Shown here one piece after another: positions 52,698-60,384 of a stretch of 64,000 bases of DNA. A program made the translations under genes and the position numbers. Origin of the DNA: Microbispora bryophytorum (GTDB lineage Bacteria > Actinomycetota > Actinomycetes > Streptosporangiales > Streptosporangiaceae); contig NZ_VIRL01000002.1 of assembly GCF_006874465.1 (NCBI RefSeq), positions 266,092-330,091 of the forward strand. Direction: 5' to 3'. The first letter of the stretch is position 1; every line of letters starts with the position of its first letter. The notes below the pieces were generated by a model. The model worked only from the letters and a program-made list of their open reading frames with translations, was not told the DNA's origin and did not search any database.

Positions 52698-54176
52698 TCA
52701 AAGCGACGATAAGGGTCGGGTGTCGGGCGACCCGGGGCTGACCAGCCCTCTTTCGTACGCCAGGACCACGAGCTGGGCGCGGTCGACCAGGCCGAGGCCG
52801 CGCAGCAGCGCCGTGACCTCGTCGGCGACCTCCTGCTCCGGCACGGCGAGCGTCATCGCGATCTGCCGGTTGGTGAGACCCCGGGCGACGAGCTTGATCA
52901 GGTCGATGTCGGAGTCGGACAGGCCTTCCGGCGCCGCCGGGTCGCGCCGCCCGGCGAAGGCCGCGATCAGGTGTGTGGTGACCGCGGGGTCGAGCAGCGC
53001 GTCGCCCGCGACGGCCGCGCGGACCGCCGCGATGAGCTGCTCGGGTGCGGAGGTCTTCAGCACGAAGCCGCTCACTCCCGCCCGCAGCGCGGCGTAGAGG
53101 TTCGCGTCGGTGCCGAAGGTGGTCATCATGATCACCCTCGGTGGCGCCTCCCCGGCGAGGATCCGCCGGGCCGCCGCCAGGCCGTCCAGTCGCGGCATCT
53201 GGATGTCCATGAGCACCACGTCGGGCCGCGCCGACTGGACGAGCGCGATCGCCTGCTCGCCGTTCTCCGCCTCGCCGACGAGTTCGAGCCCCGGCTCGCT
53301 GTCGAGGATGACCTTGAGACCGGTGCGCACCAGTGCCTGGTCGTCGGCGATCAGCACGCGCAGGACCGCCCCTCCCGGCCCGGACGGCCCGCCGGCGGCA
53401 CGATCGGGGGCGGCGGGATCGGGGACGTCCAGATGCTCGGACTGCACGAGAATGTCCTGCTCCAGCCGCTGCAGGGCGGGGCCGAGGTCGAGCCCGAGTT
53501 CGTCGCGCAGCGTCTCGCGGGCCCGGCGCAGCGCGCCGAGCGCGTCACCCTGCCGCCCGGCGCGGTAGAGCGCGAGCGCCAGCAACCGCCAGGCCTCCTC
53601 CCGCAGCGGGTGTGCCGACGCGTGCGCCTCCAGGTCGGGGATCACCGGACCGGTACGGCCCAGCCGCAGCGCGGCGTCCGCGCGGCGCTCCACGGCGAGC
53701 AGGCGAAGCCCGTCCAGCCGCGTGGCCTCGGTCTGCGCCCAGGCCAGCTCCTGGAAGCCGGCGAGTGCGGGCCCGCGCCACAGGGCGAGGGCCGTCTCCA
53801 TCCGCTCCAGCGTCACGGCCGGGCCCTCGTGGTCGCTCTTGACCAGGTGCTCGAAGTGCCAGGAGTCCACGTCCTGGACGGCCGCCCGCAGGGCGTAGCC
53901 GGGCGGCGCCGACACCAGGACGCCGGCCTCCTCGCGCGGCGCGCGGTTCGGTTCGAGCGCCCGGCGCAGCCGGGAGACGTACCCCTGGATCGTGGACAAC
54001 GCCTGGGCGGGCGGCTCGCCGGGCCACAGCTCGTCGATCAGCACGCTCACCGGTACGGCGCGCCCTCCGGCCACGAGCAACCGGGCGAGCACGGCCTGTT
54101 GCCGCTGGCCGCCCAGGTCGAGCGTCTCCCCGTTGGAAATCGCCCCGAACGGCCCAAGAGCACGAAAAGTCACCAT
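52698..54176 (-). CDS. SARP (OmpR-HTH + BTAD) fused to a NarL-type receiver and degenerate LuxR domain
   Basis: 492 residues. The OmpR-type HTH is at 1-98, the BTAD at about 103-245 and a Pro/Gly linker at 251-270. The receiver is at 272-388 with DD (278-279), D324 (VVLMDIQMP) and K374, and a LuxR-like domain at 418-475. In the last, the usual VKTHV of the recognition helix reads VADEV, so DNA binding there is doubtful. The architecture joins one-component SARP and two-component signalling. No histidine kinase is adjacent. The ATG at 54176 lacks a ribosome site but has TACGCT about 14 bases upstream, so the transcript may be leaderless. Confidence 0.85.
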   Translation of the reverse strand: MVTFRALGPFGAISNGETLDLGGQRQQAVLARLLVAGGRAVPVSVLIDELWPGEPPAQALSTIQGYVSRLRRALEPNRAPREEAGVLVSAPPGYALRAAVQDVDSWHFEHLVKSDHEGPAVTLERMETALALWRGPALAGFQELAWAQTEATRLDGLRLLAVERRADAALRLGRTGPVIPDLEAHASAHPLREEAWRLLALALYRAGRQGDALGALRRARETLRDELGLDLGPALQRLEQDILVQSEHLDVPDPAAPDRAAGGPSGPGGAVLRVLIADDQALVRTGLKVILDSEPGLELVGEAENGEQAIALVQSARPDVVLMDIQMPRLDGLAAARRILAGEAPPRVIMMTTFGTDANLYAALRAGVSGFVLKTSAPEQLIAAVRAAVAGDALLDPAVTTHLIAAFAGRRDPAAPEGLSDSDIDLIKLVARGLTNRQIAMTLAVPEQEVADEVTALLRGLGLVDRAQLVVLAYERGLVSPGSPDTRPLSSL

Positions 54177-54359
54177 CGCACGGTAAGCGTAGAGGCAGTG
54201 TCCTTCCCGGACGTGCCGAGCGCCTCTCGGTTGGGTCACGAGGCGGGGCGGGCGCGAACCGCCATGATTCCCGGCGAGCAGCGCCGGATCGCCCACCCTG
54301 CCGTAGAGGATTCCTGAAGTGGATCACGTCCCGGTCTCCCCAGGCGGGGGAACGCGGAC

Positions 54360-55565
54360 CTACGTCGCCAGTGCGGAGCGGCGGCGGACGGCGCGGCCGA
54401 TGAGGAGCTGGCCCGCGGCCGCGAGCAGGCCGAGGCCGCCGAGCAGGGGCCACATCAGCCCGGGGGCGGCGGCCAGCAGCCGGGTGCCCACCAGGGGCGC
54501 GAGCAGGGATCCGGCCGACCAGGACAGGCCGTACAGGCCCGAGTAGCGTCCCCGCAGGTGGGGCGGTGCGAGCGCGGCGACGATCGCCCCCGGGATCCCG
54601 GCGGTGAGCACCTCGCCGAGCGTCCAGACGGCCACGGTCGCGGCGTGCCCGGCCGCGGACGAGACCAGCGAGGTCAGCGCGAACCCGAGCCCGACGAGCG
54701 CGAACCCGGACGCGAGCACCCTGGACGGGTCGAACCTGGCCAGCCACGCGTTCGTGAGCGGCTGAACGACCACGATCAGCAGGCCGTTGACCGCCATCGC
54801 GATGCCGTACGCGCTCGTGGGCAGCCCCTGGCCGGTCATGGCGAGCGGCAGCGTGGTGTACGCCTGCAGGTAGACCAGCGAGTAGGCCAGGTTGCCCAGC
54901 ACGAAGGCCAGCATGAGGCGGTCGCGCAGCACGTCGGCGAAGCGGCCGGGCTGCGCGTCCTCGCGGGCCGGGCGGGTCTCCGGGATCGCCCGCCACACGA
55001 GGAGGCCGAAGACCAGGCAGGTGACGGCGTCCACCCAGAACAGCACGGTGAAGCCCGAGCGGGCGAGCCAGCCGCCGGCCACCATCGCGACCGAGAAGCC
55101 GAGGTTGATGGCCCAGAACAGCAGCCCGAACGCCCGGGGCCGGTCCTCCGGAGGCACCAGGTCGGCGACGATCGCCTGCGACGCCGGCCGGTAGGCGTCC
55201 ACCACGATGCCCAGCACGAGCATGCCCACGACGAGCCCCGCCACGCTGGTCGTGTAACCGAGCGCGATCATGGTGACGGCCGTGGCGACCATGCCGCCCG
55301 TGAGCGTGACCCGGCGCCCGAGGCGGTCGGCCAGCCATCCGGCGACCGGCTGCGACAGCAGCGATCCCACGCCGAACATCGTCATGACCAGCCCGGTGGT
55401 GGCGAGGGAGACGCCGCGCGCCTGCGTGAGATAGATGCCGATGAACGGCTCCACCATCGTGCCGAGCCGGTTGACGAACGATCCGCCGAACAGCACCCAG
55501 AAGGGACGGGGCAGGCCGCCGACCTTCGACTGGATGAAGCCGGTCCTGCTGATCACAGTGGTCAC
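54360..55565 (-). CDS. MFS transporter
   Basis: 401 residues from a GTG, twelve predicted helices, motif A QPVAGWLADRLGRRVTLTGG between helices 2 and 3. It begins with a short cytoplasmic head and FWVLFGGSFVNRLGTMVEPFIGIYL. Resembles drug-efflux MFS proteins. Divergent from an ArsR-like regulator (73 bp), which probably controls it. Confidence 0.92.
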   Translation of the reverse strand: MTTVISRTGFIQSKVGGLPRPFWVLFGGSFVNRLGTMVEPFIGIYLTQARGVSLATTGLVMTMFGVGSLLSQPVAGWLADRLGRRVTLTGGMVATAVTMIALGYTTSVAGLVVGMLVLGIVVDAYRPASQAIVADLVPPEDRPRAFGLLFWAINLGFSVAMVAGGWLARSGFTVLFWVDAVTCLVFGLLVWRAIPETRPAREDAQPGRFADVLRDRLMLAFVLGNLAYSLVYLQAYTTLPLAMTGQGLPTSAYGIAMAVNGLLIVVVQPLTNAWLARFDPSRVLASGFALVGLGFALTSLVSSAAGHAATVAVWTLGEVLTAGIPGAIVAALAPPHLRGRYSGLYGLSWSAGSLLAPLVGTRLLAAAPGLMWPLLGGLGLLAAAGQLLIGRAVRRRSALAT

Positions 55566-55638
55566 GGCGTCCAGCCTTGGACAACGAGGACGCCCCGTGC
55601 CAATCTTTTAGCCCTGGCTGAAACATGGGGGGACGGCC

Positions 55639-56601
55639 GTGGCGGTGGAGTGGCGGTTCACACCGGACGACGTCGCGCGGCTGCGCTTCGCGTTCTCCCC
55701 CATGTGGGAGCTGGTGGCCAGCCTCCGGGTGCTGCGCGCCCCGGGCCGCCACTCGCTGCACCTGCCGTGGCTGCGGGCCGTACGGCCGCGCCTGCGCGAG
55801 GCGGATCTGCGGGATCTGTTCGCGCTGGTCCCGGTGAACGGCTACATCCCCGACTTCCTCACCCCGCCGCCCGGCACCCCGCTGCCGGACTTCGCCGCCG
55901 AGCTGGAGCGGGTGCGGGCCACGCCGCCCGCCACGGCGTACGAGGAGATCGTGTGGGTGCAGACGCCCGACACCGCGGCGCTGCGGCGGTTCGCCGACGA
56001 CCCGGCGGAGGGCGTGCGGAGGGTGGCCGACCAGCTGCGGGCCTACTGGGCGGTCGCGTTCGAGGAGTTCTGGCCGGGGATCCGCGCGCTGCTGGAGGCC
56101 GACGTCATGTGGCGGGCCCGCACGCTGGCGGCCGGGGGAGTGCGCGAGCTGTTCGCCGACCTGCACCCGGGGGTCGCCTGGCACGGCGACCGGCTCGTCG
56201 CGGCCAAGAGCTGTGACTATGACGGCGACCTCGGCGGGGACGGCCTCGTCCTCGTGCCGAGCGCCTTCTCCTGGCCGGACGTCTGGGTGATGTACGAGCC
56301 GTACCGGCCGATGCTGTGCTACCCGGCGCGGGGCGTGGGGACGCTGTGGTCGGACGGCGCGCCCTGCACGCCCGAGGCGCTGGCCGCCCTCATCGGCCGC
56401 ACCCGGGCGCAGGTGCTCACCGCTCTGGCCGAGCCCGGCTCGACCACCGCGCTCGCCCGGCGGCTCGGCCTCACGCCGGGCGCGGTCAGCCAGCACCTCG
56501 CCGTGCTGTCCGACGCGGGCCTGGTGGCGCGGCGGCGGCTCGGCCGCGAGGTGCTCTACCGGCGGACACCCGTCGGCGAGTCGCTCGCCGCCGTCAGCTG
56601 A
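55639..56601 (+). CDS. ArsR-type winged-helix regulator (DUF5937 family)
   Basis: 320 residues from a GTG. The first about 240 residues are the DUF5937 domain (WRFTPDDVARLRFAFSPMWELVASLRVL, HLPWLRAVRP). The C-terminus is an ArsR-like winged helix at about 250-315 (AQVLTALAEPGSTTALARRLGLTPGAVSQHLAVLSDAGLVARRRLGREVLYRRTPVG). Divergently transcribed from the MFS gene, so a local repressor is likely. Ligand unknown; no ArsR metal-site cysteines are seen. Confidence 0.88.
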   Translation: MAVEWRFTPDDVARLRFAFSPMWELVASLRVLRAPGRHSLHLPWLRAVRPRLREADLRDLFALVPVNGYIPDFLTPPPGTPLPDFAAELERVRATPPATAYEEIVWVQTPDTAALRRFADDPAEGVRRVADQLRAYWAVAFEEFWPGIRALLEADVMWRARTLAAGGVRELFADLHPGVAWHGDRLVAAKSCDYDGDLGGDGLVLVPSAFSWPDVWVMYEPYRPMLCYPARGVGTLWSDGAPCTPEALAALIGRTRAQVLTALAEPGSTTALARRLGLTPGAVSQHLAVLSDAGLVARRRLGREVLYRRTPVGESLAAVS

Positions 56602-56743
56602 TCACGCCGGGCCGGGTGGTCTCCGCCCGTCTGCCCGCCCGTCTGTCCGCCCGTGACCCGCGCGTGTCTCCGCCCGTTTCTCCGGGCGCCGTCGCGGTCC
56701 CGGGTCCGTGGTGATCTCCAGGACAGCCGGCTCACACTCCCTT

Positions 56744-56759
56744 GTAACCCCTGTGAAAC
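56744..56759 (+). promoter_or_regulatory. Candidate GlnR box upstream of glnA2
   Basis: GTAAC-CCCTGT-GAAAC matches the actinobacterial GlnR pattern gTnAc-n6-GaAAc exactly in both half-sites and spacing. It lies 54 bp before the TTG start of glnA2. A further GTAAC half-site is at 56793-56797. Confidence 0.6.
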
Positions 56760-56812
56760 ACTCAGGAGGCAGACTGGTACGCGACCAGACCTGTAACTCC
56801 GTGAGGTACGCC

Positions 56813-58174
56813 TTGGACCGCCAGCAGGAATTCGTCCTCCGCACGCTCGAAGAGCGAGACATCCGGTTCATCCGGCTGTGGTTCACCGACGTGCTCGGGT
56901 TCCTGAAGTCGGTGGCGATCGCGCCCGCCGAGCTTGAGGGCGCCTTCGCCGAGGGCATCGGCTTCGACGGCTCGGCGATCGAGGGCTTCTCGCGGGTCTA
57001 CGAGTCGGACATGCTGGCCAAGCCCGACCCGTCGACGTTCCAGATCCTGCCGTGGCGCAGCGAGTCGCCGGGCGCCGCCCGCATGTTCTGCGACATCCTG
57101 ATGCCGGACGGCTCGCCGTCGCACGCCGACCCGCGCTTCGTGCTCAAGCGGACGCTGGCCAAGGCGGCCGACATGGGCTTCACGTTCTACACCCACCCCG
57201 AGGTGGAGTTCTTCCTGCTGCGCAACCGGCCGGAGAAGGGCGACAGGCCCCAGCCCATCGACGAGGGCGGCTACTTCGACCACACTCCGCACAGCGCGGG
57301 CCACGACTTCCGCCGCAACGCGATCATGATGCTGGAGTCGATGGGCATCTCGGTGGAGTTCAGCCACCACGAGGGCGCGCCGGGCCAGCAGGAGATCGAT
57401 CTCCGCTACGCCGACGCGCTGACCACGGCCGACAACATCATGACGTTCCGGCTGGTCATGAAGGAGGTGGCGCTGGAGCAGGGCGTGTGGGCCTCGTTCA
57501 TGCCCAAGCCGTTCACGGACTATCCCGGGTCCGGCATGCACACGCACATGTCGCTGTTCGAGGGCGACCGCAACGCCTTCTACGAGCCCGGCGCCGACTA
57601 CCAGCTCTCCAAGATCGGCCGATCGTTCATCGGCGGCCTGCTCAGGCACGCGGCGGAGATCACCGCCGTCTGCAACCAGTGGGTCAACTCCTACAAGCGG
57701 CTGTGGGGCGGCGCCGAGGCGATCGCCGGGGCCGGCGGCGAGGCTCCGGCGTACATCTGCTGGGGGCACAACAACCGCTCCGCGCTCGTGCGCGTGCCCA
57801 TGTACAAGCCGCACAAGGGCGGCTCGACCCGCATCGAGTTCCGGTCGGTCGACTCCTCCTGCAACCCCTACCTCGCCTTCGCCGTCATCCTGGCCGCCGG
57901 GCTGAAGGGCATCGAGGAGGGGTACGAGATGCCGCCGGGCGCCGAGGACGACGTGTGGGCGCTGACCAGCGCGGAGCGGCGGGCGCTCGGCATCCAGCCG
58001 CTGCCCCAGTCGCTGGACGAGGCGATCGCGGCGATGGAGCACAGCGAGCTGGTCGCCGAGACGCTGGGCGAGCACGTCTTCGACTACTTCCTGCGCAACA
58101 AGCGCGCGGAGTGGCAGGACTACCGCCGCCAGGTGACCGAGTACGAGCTCGGCCGCTACCTGCCCGTGCTCTGA
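56813..58174 (+). CDS. glnA2: Glutamine synthetase family protein (GlnA2 type)
   Basis: 453 residues from TTG, preceded by GTGAGG with six-base spacing; this matches the GlnA2 N-terminus DRQQEFVLRTLEERDIRF. GTG at 56801 is an alternative. The metal and ammonia residues and motifs of type I synthetase are present (FDGSAIEGF, FYTHPEVEFFLL, GSGMHTHMSLF, NSYKRL, RIEFRSVDSSCNPYLAF). At the position of the adenylylated tyrosine (NLYDLP in GlnA1) it has DVWALT, so GlnE should not modify it. In Streptomyces GlnA2-type enzymes glutamylate polyamines, so that reaction is as likely as glutamine synthesis. Confidence 0.9.
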   Translation: MDRQQEFVLRTLEERDIRFIRLWFTDVLGFLKSVAIAPAELEGAFAEGIGFDGSAIEGFSRVYESDMLAKPDPSTFQILPWRSESPGAARMFCDILMPDGSPSHADPRFVLKRTLAKAADMGFTFYTHPEVEFFLLRNRPEKGDRPQPIDEGGYFDHTPHSAGHDFRRNAIMMLESMGISVEFSHHEGAPGQQEIDLRYADALTTADNIMTFRLVMKEVALEQGVWASFMPKPFTDYPGSGMHTHMSLFEGDRNAFYEPGADYQLSKIGRSFIGGLLRHAAEITAVCNQWVNSYKRLWGGAEAIAGAGGEAPAYICWGHNNRSALVRVPMYKPHKGGSTRIEFRSVDSSCNPYLAFAVILAAGLKGIEEGYEMPPGAEDDVWALTSAERRALGIQPLPQSLDEAIAAMEHSELVAETLGEHVFDYFLRNKRAEWQDYRRQVTEYELGRYLPVL

Positions 58175-58335
58175 CCGACGCCCGCTCCGTCACCGGGGCT
58201 TAACAGCCTGCAAATTCTTCTGACACTCCCGTCTGTTTATCTGATCCGTACGCCGGAACAGTAAAATCGGTTCACTTGTTACGACTTTTGCGGGTGAGCC
58301 GTATCAAGACGTGACTCAGGGAGGGCGTGGGCTAT

Positions 58336-59106
58336 ATGACGGCGGCTGCGGGGCTGCAGACCGTTCTGACGGTACCGAAGCGTTTCCGGGGGCCCGAGGG
58401 CACCGCCAACGGCGGCTGGATCGCGGGGACCCTCGCGGGAACGCTGACGGGGGGCGGTCACGACTCGCCGGTGGAGGTCACCCTTCGCAGACCGGTCCCG
58501 CTGGAGAGCGAGCTGCCGGTCGAGCACGTCGGCAACGCCGTCGTCCTCAGCCAGGGCGACGACCACCTCGTCGAGGCGATTCCCGTCGCCGAGACGCTGG
58601 CGCCGCCGCCGTTCGTGCGGTTCACCGACGCGGCCCGCGCGGAGGCCGGTTTCCCCGGCAGGCACGGCCACGCGATCGCGGGCTGCTTCGCCTGCGGGCT
58701 GCGCGAGCCGGGCGACGGACTGCGCATCTTCCCCGGCCCGGTGGACAACACGGTGGGCAATCCGGTGGACGGCGCCGAGCTCGTGGCCGCCGGCTGGCGG
58801 GTGCCGTTCAACGTGACCGACGAGCACGGCGTGGTCCCCGACTCGATCATCTGGGCGGCGCTGGACTGTGCCACCGGATGGGCGCACTACCGCAGCTTCC
58901 CGGACCGGCGGCCCATCCAGCCCCCGCTGCTCGGGCGGCTGACCGGGCAGGTGTTCCGCCGGGTCTACCCGATGGGCCGATACTCGGTCGTGGCCCGGGC
59001 GGAAGGCCGCGACGGCCGCAAGCTGTTCGGCACGAGCGCGGTCTACGAGGTGGACGGCGCGCTCGTCGCCGCGGCCAAGGCGACGTGGATCCTGCCCCGC
59101 GGGTGA
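58336..59106 (+). CDS. Hotdog-fold thioesterase-like protein with CFACG motif
   Basis: 256 residues from ATG 58336; GTG at 58327 lies too close to GGGAGG. An N-terminal half (EGTANGGWIAGTLAGTL, EVTLRRPVPLE) and a C-terminal half (VPDSIIWAALDCATGWAHY, GQVFRRVYPMGRYSVVARAEG) each look like a hotdog strand-helix pattern. GCFACGL with nearby HGHAIAG sits at the join; such CFxCG proteins are found in many actinobacteria. Likely acyl-CoA or acyl-ACP binding or hydrolysis; unproven. Conserved near glnA2 and glnE in related genomes is possible but not checked. Confidence 0.65.
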   Translation: MTAAAGLQTVLTVPKRFRGPEGTANGGWIAGTLAGTLTGGGHDSPVEVTLRRPVPLESELPVEHVGNAVVLSQGDDHLVEAIPVAETLAPPPFVRFTDAARAEAGFPGRHGHAIAGCFACGLREPGDGLRIFPGPVDNTVGNPVDGAELVAAGWRVPFNVTDEHGVVPDSIIWAALDCATGWAHYRSFPDRRPIQPPLLGRLTGQVFRRVYPMGRYSVVARAEGRDGRKLFGTSAVYEVDGALVAAAKATWILPRG

Positions 59107-59121
59107 CCCGCCCTGCCGCGG

Positions 59122-59979
59122 TTATCCGGTGAGGCGGGCGGCCACGACCGCGGCGCAGCGGGGAGCGAACAAAATCGTGTAGTGGTTGCAGTCCGGCACG
59201 ACCTCGTCGCGCAGGCTGGGCAGTTCCGCCGCCCACCGCGCGGTGAGGTCGTCCGGGAGCATTCCGACGTCCTGGTTCAGCAGCCCTCGCGGCGCGCGGA
59301 GCAGGAGCGGCGCCGGTTCGACGGCCTTCAGCGCCGCCCCGATAGCCTCGTGCTCGGTGAGCAGCCAGCGGCCGTCCTGCCGCACGGCGTCCTCGCGGGC
59401 GCGTGAGCGGACGGCGCCGTCCGGCCCGGTGGCGTCGTAGCGGACGTACTCCTCGATGAGCGGCGACCAGTCGTCGGCGAGCGCGGGATGAGCGCGGAAG
59501 AAGTCGAGATAGGCGTCCACGCTCGGATAGGTCCGGGAGAGCCGGGCGACGGCCGGCCCGAGCGTCGCCTCCAGCACCTCGTCGGGGTCGGCGCCGGGCG
59601 GCAGCGGCAGTGGCAGGCCGCCGTCCACGAGCACCACCCGGGCATAGCGCCGGTGCGCGCCGTGGAGCGCCGCGACGTAGGCGCCCATCGAGTGCCCGGT
59701 GAGCACGCTGGTGCCGTCCGCGCCCACGTGCTCGGCGACTCGTTCCAGGTCCTCGGCGTGCCGGTCCAGGCCGTACGGGCCGGGCAGGTCGGCGCTGTGG
59801 CCGCGCCCGCGCAGGTCCGCGGCGACCAGTGACCAGCCGGGCGGCAGCGCCTCGGCCACCGCCCGCCACGCCATGAGGGAGGCGGTGATGCCGTGCGCCG
59901 CGATGATCAGGCGCGGACCGCCGCCGAACCGCGCGATCCGCAGCCGTCCGCCGGGGACGGCGACCTCATCGATGTTCAT
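59122..59979 (-). CDS. Alpha/beta-fold hydrolase
   Basis: 285 residues. LIIAAHGITASLMAWRAVAEALP, nucleophile in LTGHSMGAYVAAL (GHSMG), LVAADLRGRGHSADLPGPYG and a C-terminal VVPDCNHYTILFAP that supplies His. The pattern is that of epoxide hydrolase / carboxylesterase-like enzymes. Stands convergent to the hotdog gene with a 15-bp gap. Substrate unknown. Confidence 0.88.
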   Translation of the reverse strand: MNIDEVAVPGGRLRIARFGGGPRLIIAAHGITASLMAWRAVAEALPPGWSLVAADLRGRGHSADLPGPYGLDRHAEDLERVAEHVGADGTSVLTGHSMGAYVAALHGAHRRYARVVLVDGGLPLPLPPGADPDEVLEATLGPAVARLSRTYPSVDAYLDFFRAHPALADDWSPLIEEYVRYDATGPDGAVRSRAREDAVRQDGRWLLTEHEAIGAALKAVEPAPLLLRAPRGLLNQDVGMLPDDLTARWAAELPSLRDEVVPDCNHYTILFAPRCAAVVAARLTG

Positions 59980-60384
59980 GGTGCGGACTGTACGGTACGG
60001 CCCTCTCGGGTCTCGACTGTCCCGTTATGTTCTCCTGGCCCGGCGGCGGGGAACCGCCGCCCGAGCGGGCCGAGGCGTTCGCGGCCCAGCTCGCCCGGCG
60101 CCGACAGGAGCCGGCGCGGGCCTGCGTGGGCCGGCATGGGTGGAGGGGCGCGCGGAGAAAACCAGTGATGGGCCGATTACGCAGAGAAACCGCTAAGGAC
60201 GCGCACATCGCGGAGGGTTAGCGTGTGCGCTGAGCCCGGCAGGTGCCGGGCGGTGACATCCAAGGTCGGCTCCGCGGCAGGGGGCCGATCTCTGTGAGGA
60301 GGCTTCCGACCCATGTGTACGGTTACTGGGAAGGTTCGTCTCGGGGGGGCCGACGTGATCGACGTCGGAGTGGAGGAAGGAACG
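59980..60384. other. Gap upstream of glnE, no convincing gene
   Basis: About 400 bp. A short inverted repeat GCCCGGCA-TGCCGGGC around 60234-60252 could be a terminator or attenuator. A 64-codon frame at 60027-60221 has no ribosome site and an unlikely composition. The glnE promoter lies here; I cannot place it. Confidence 0.4.

Noticed and set aside
60027..60221. 64-codon frame upstream of glnE
   Set aside because: No ribosome site, Arg/Pro-rich, no signal peptide or known pattern.
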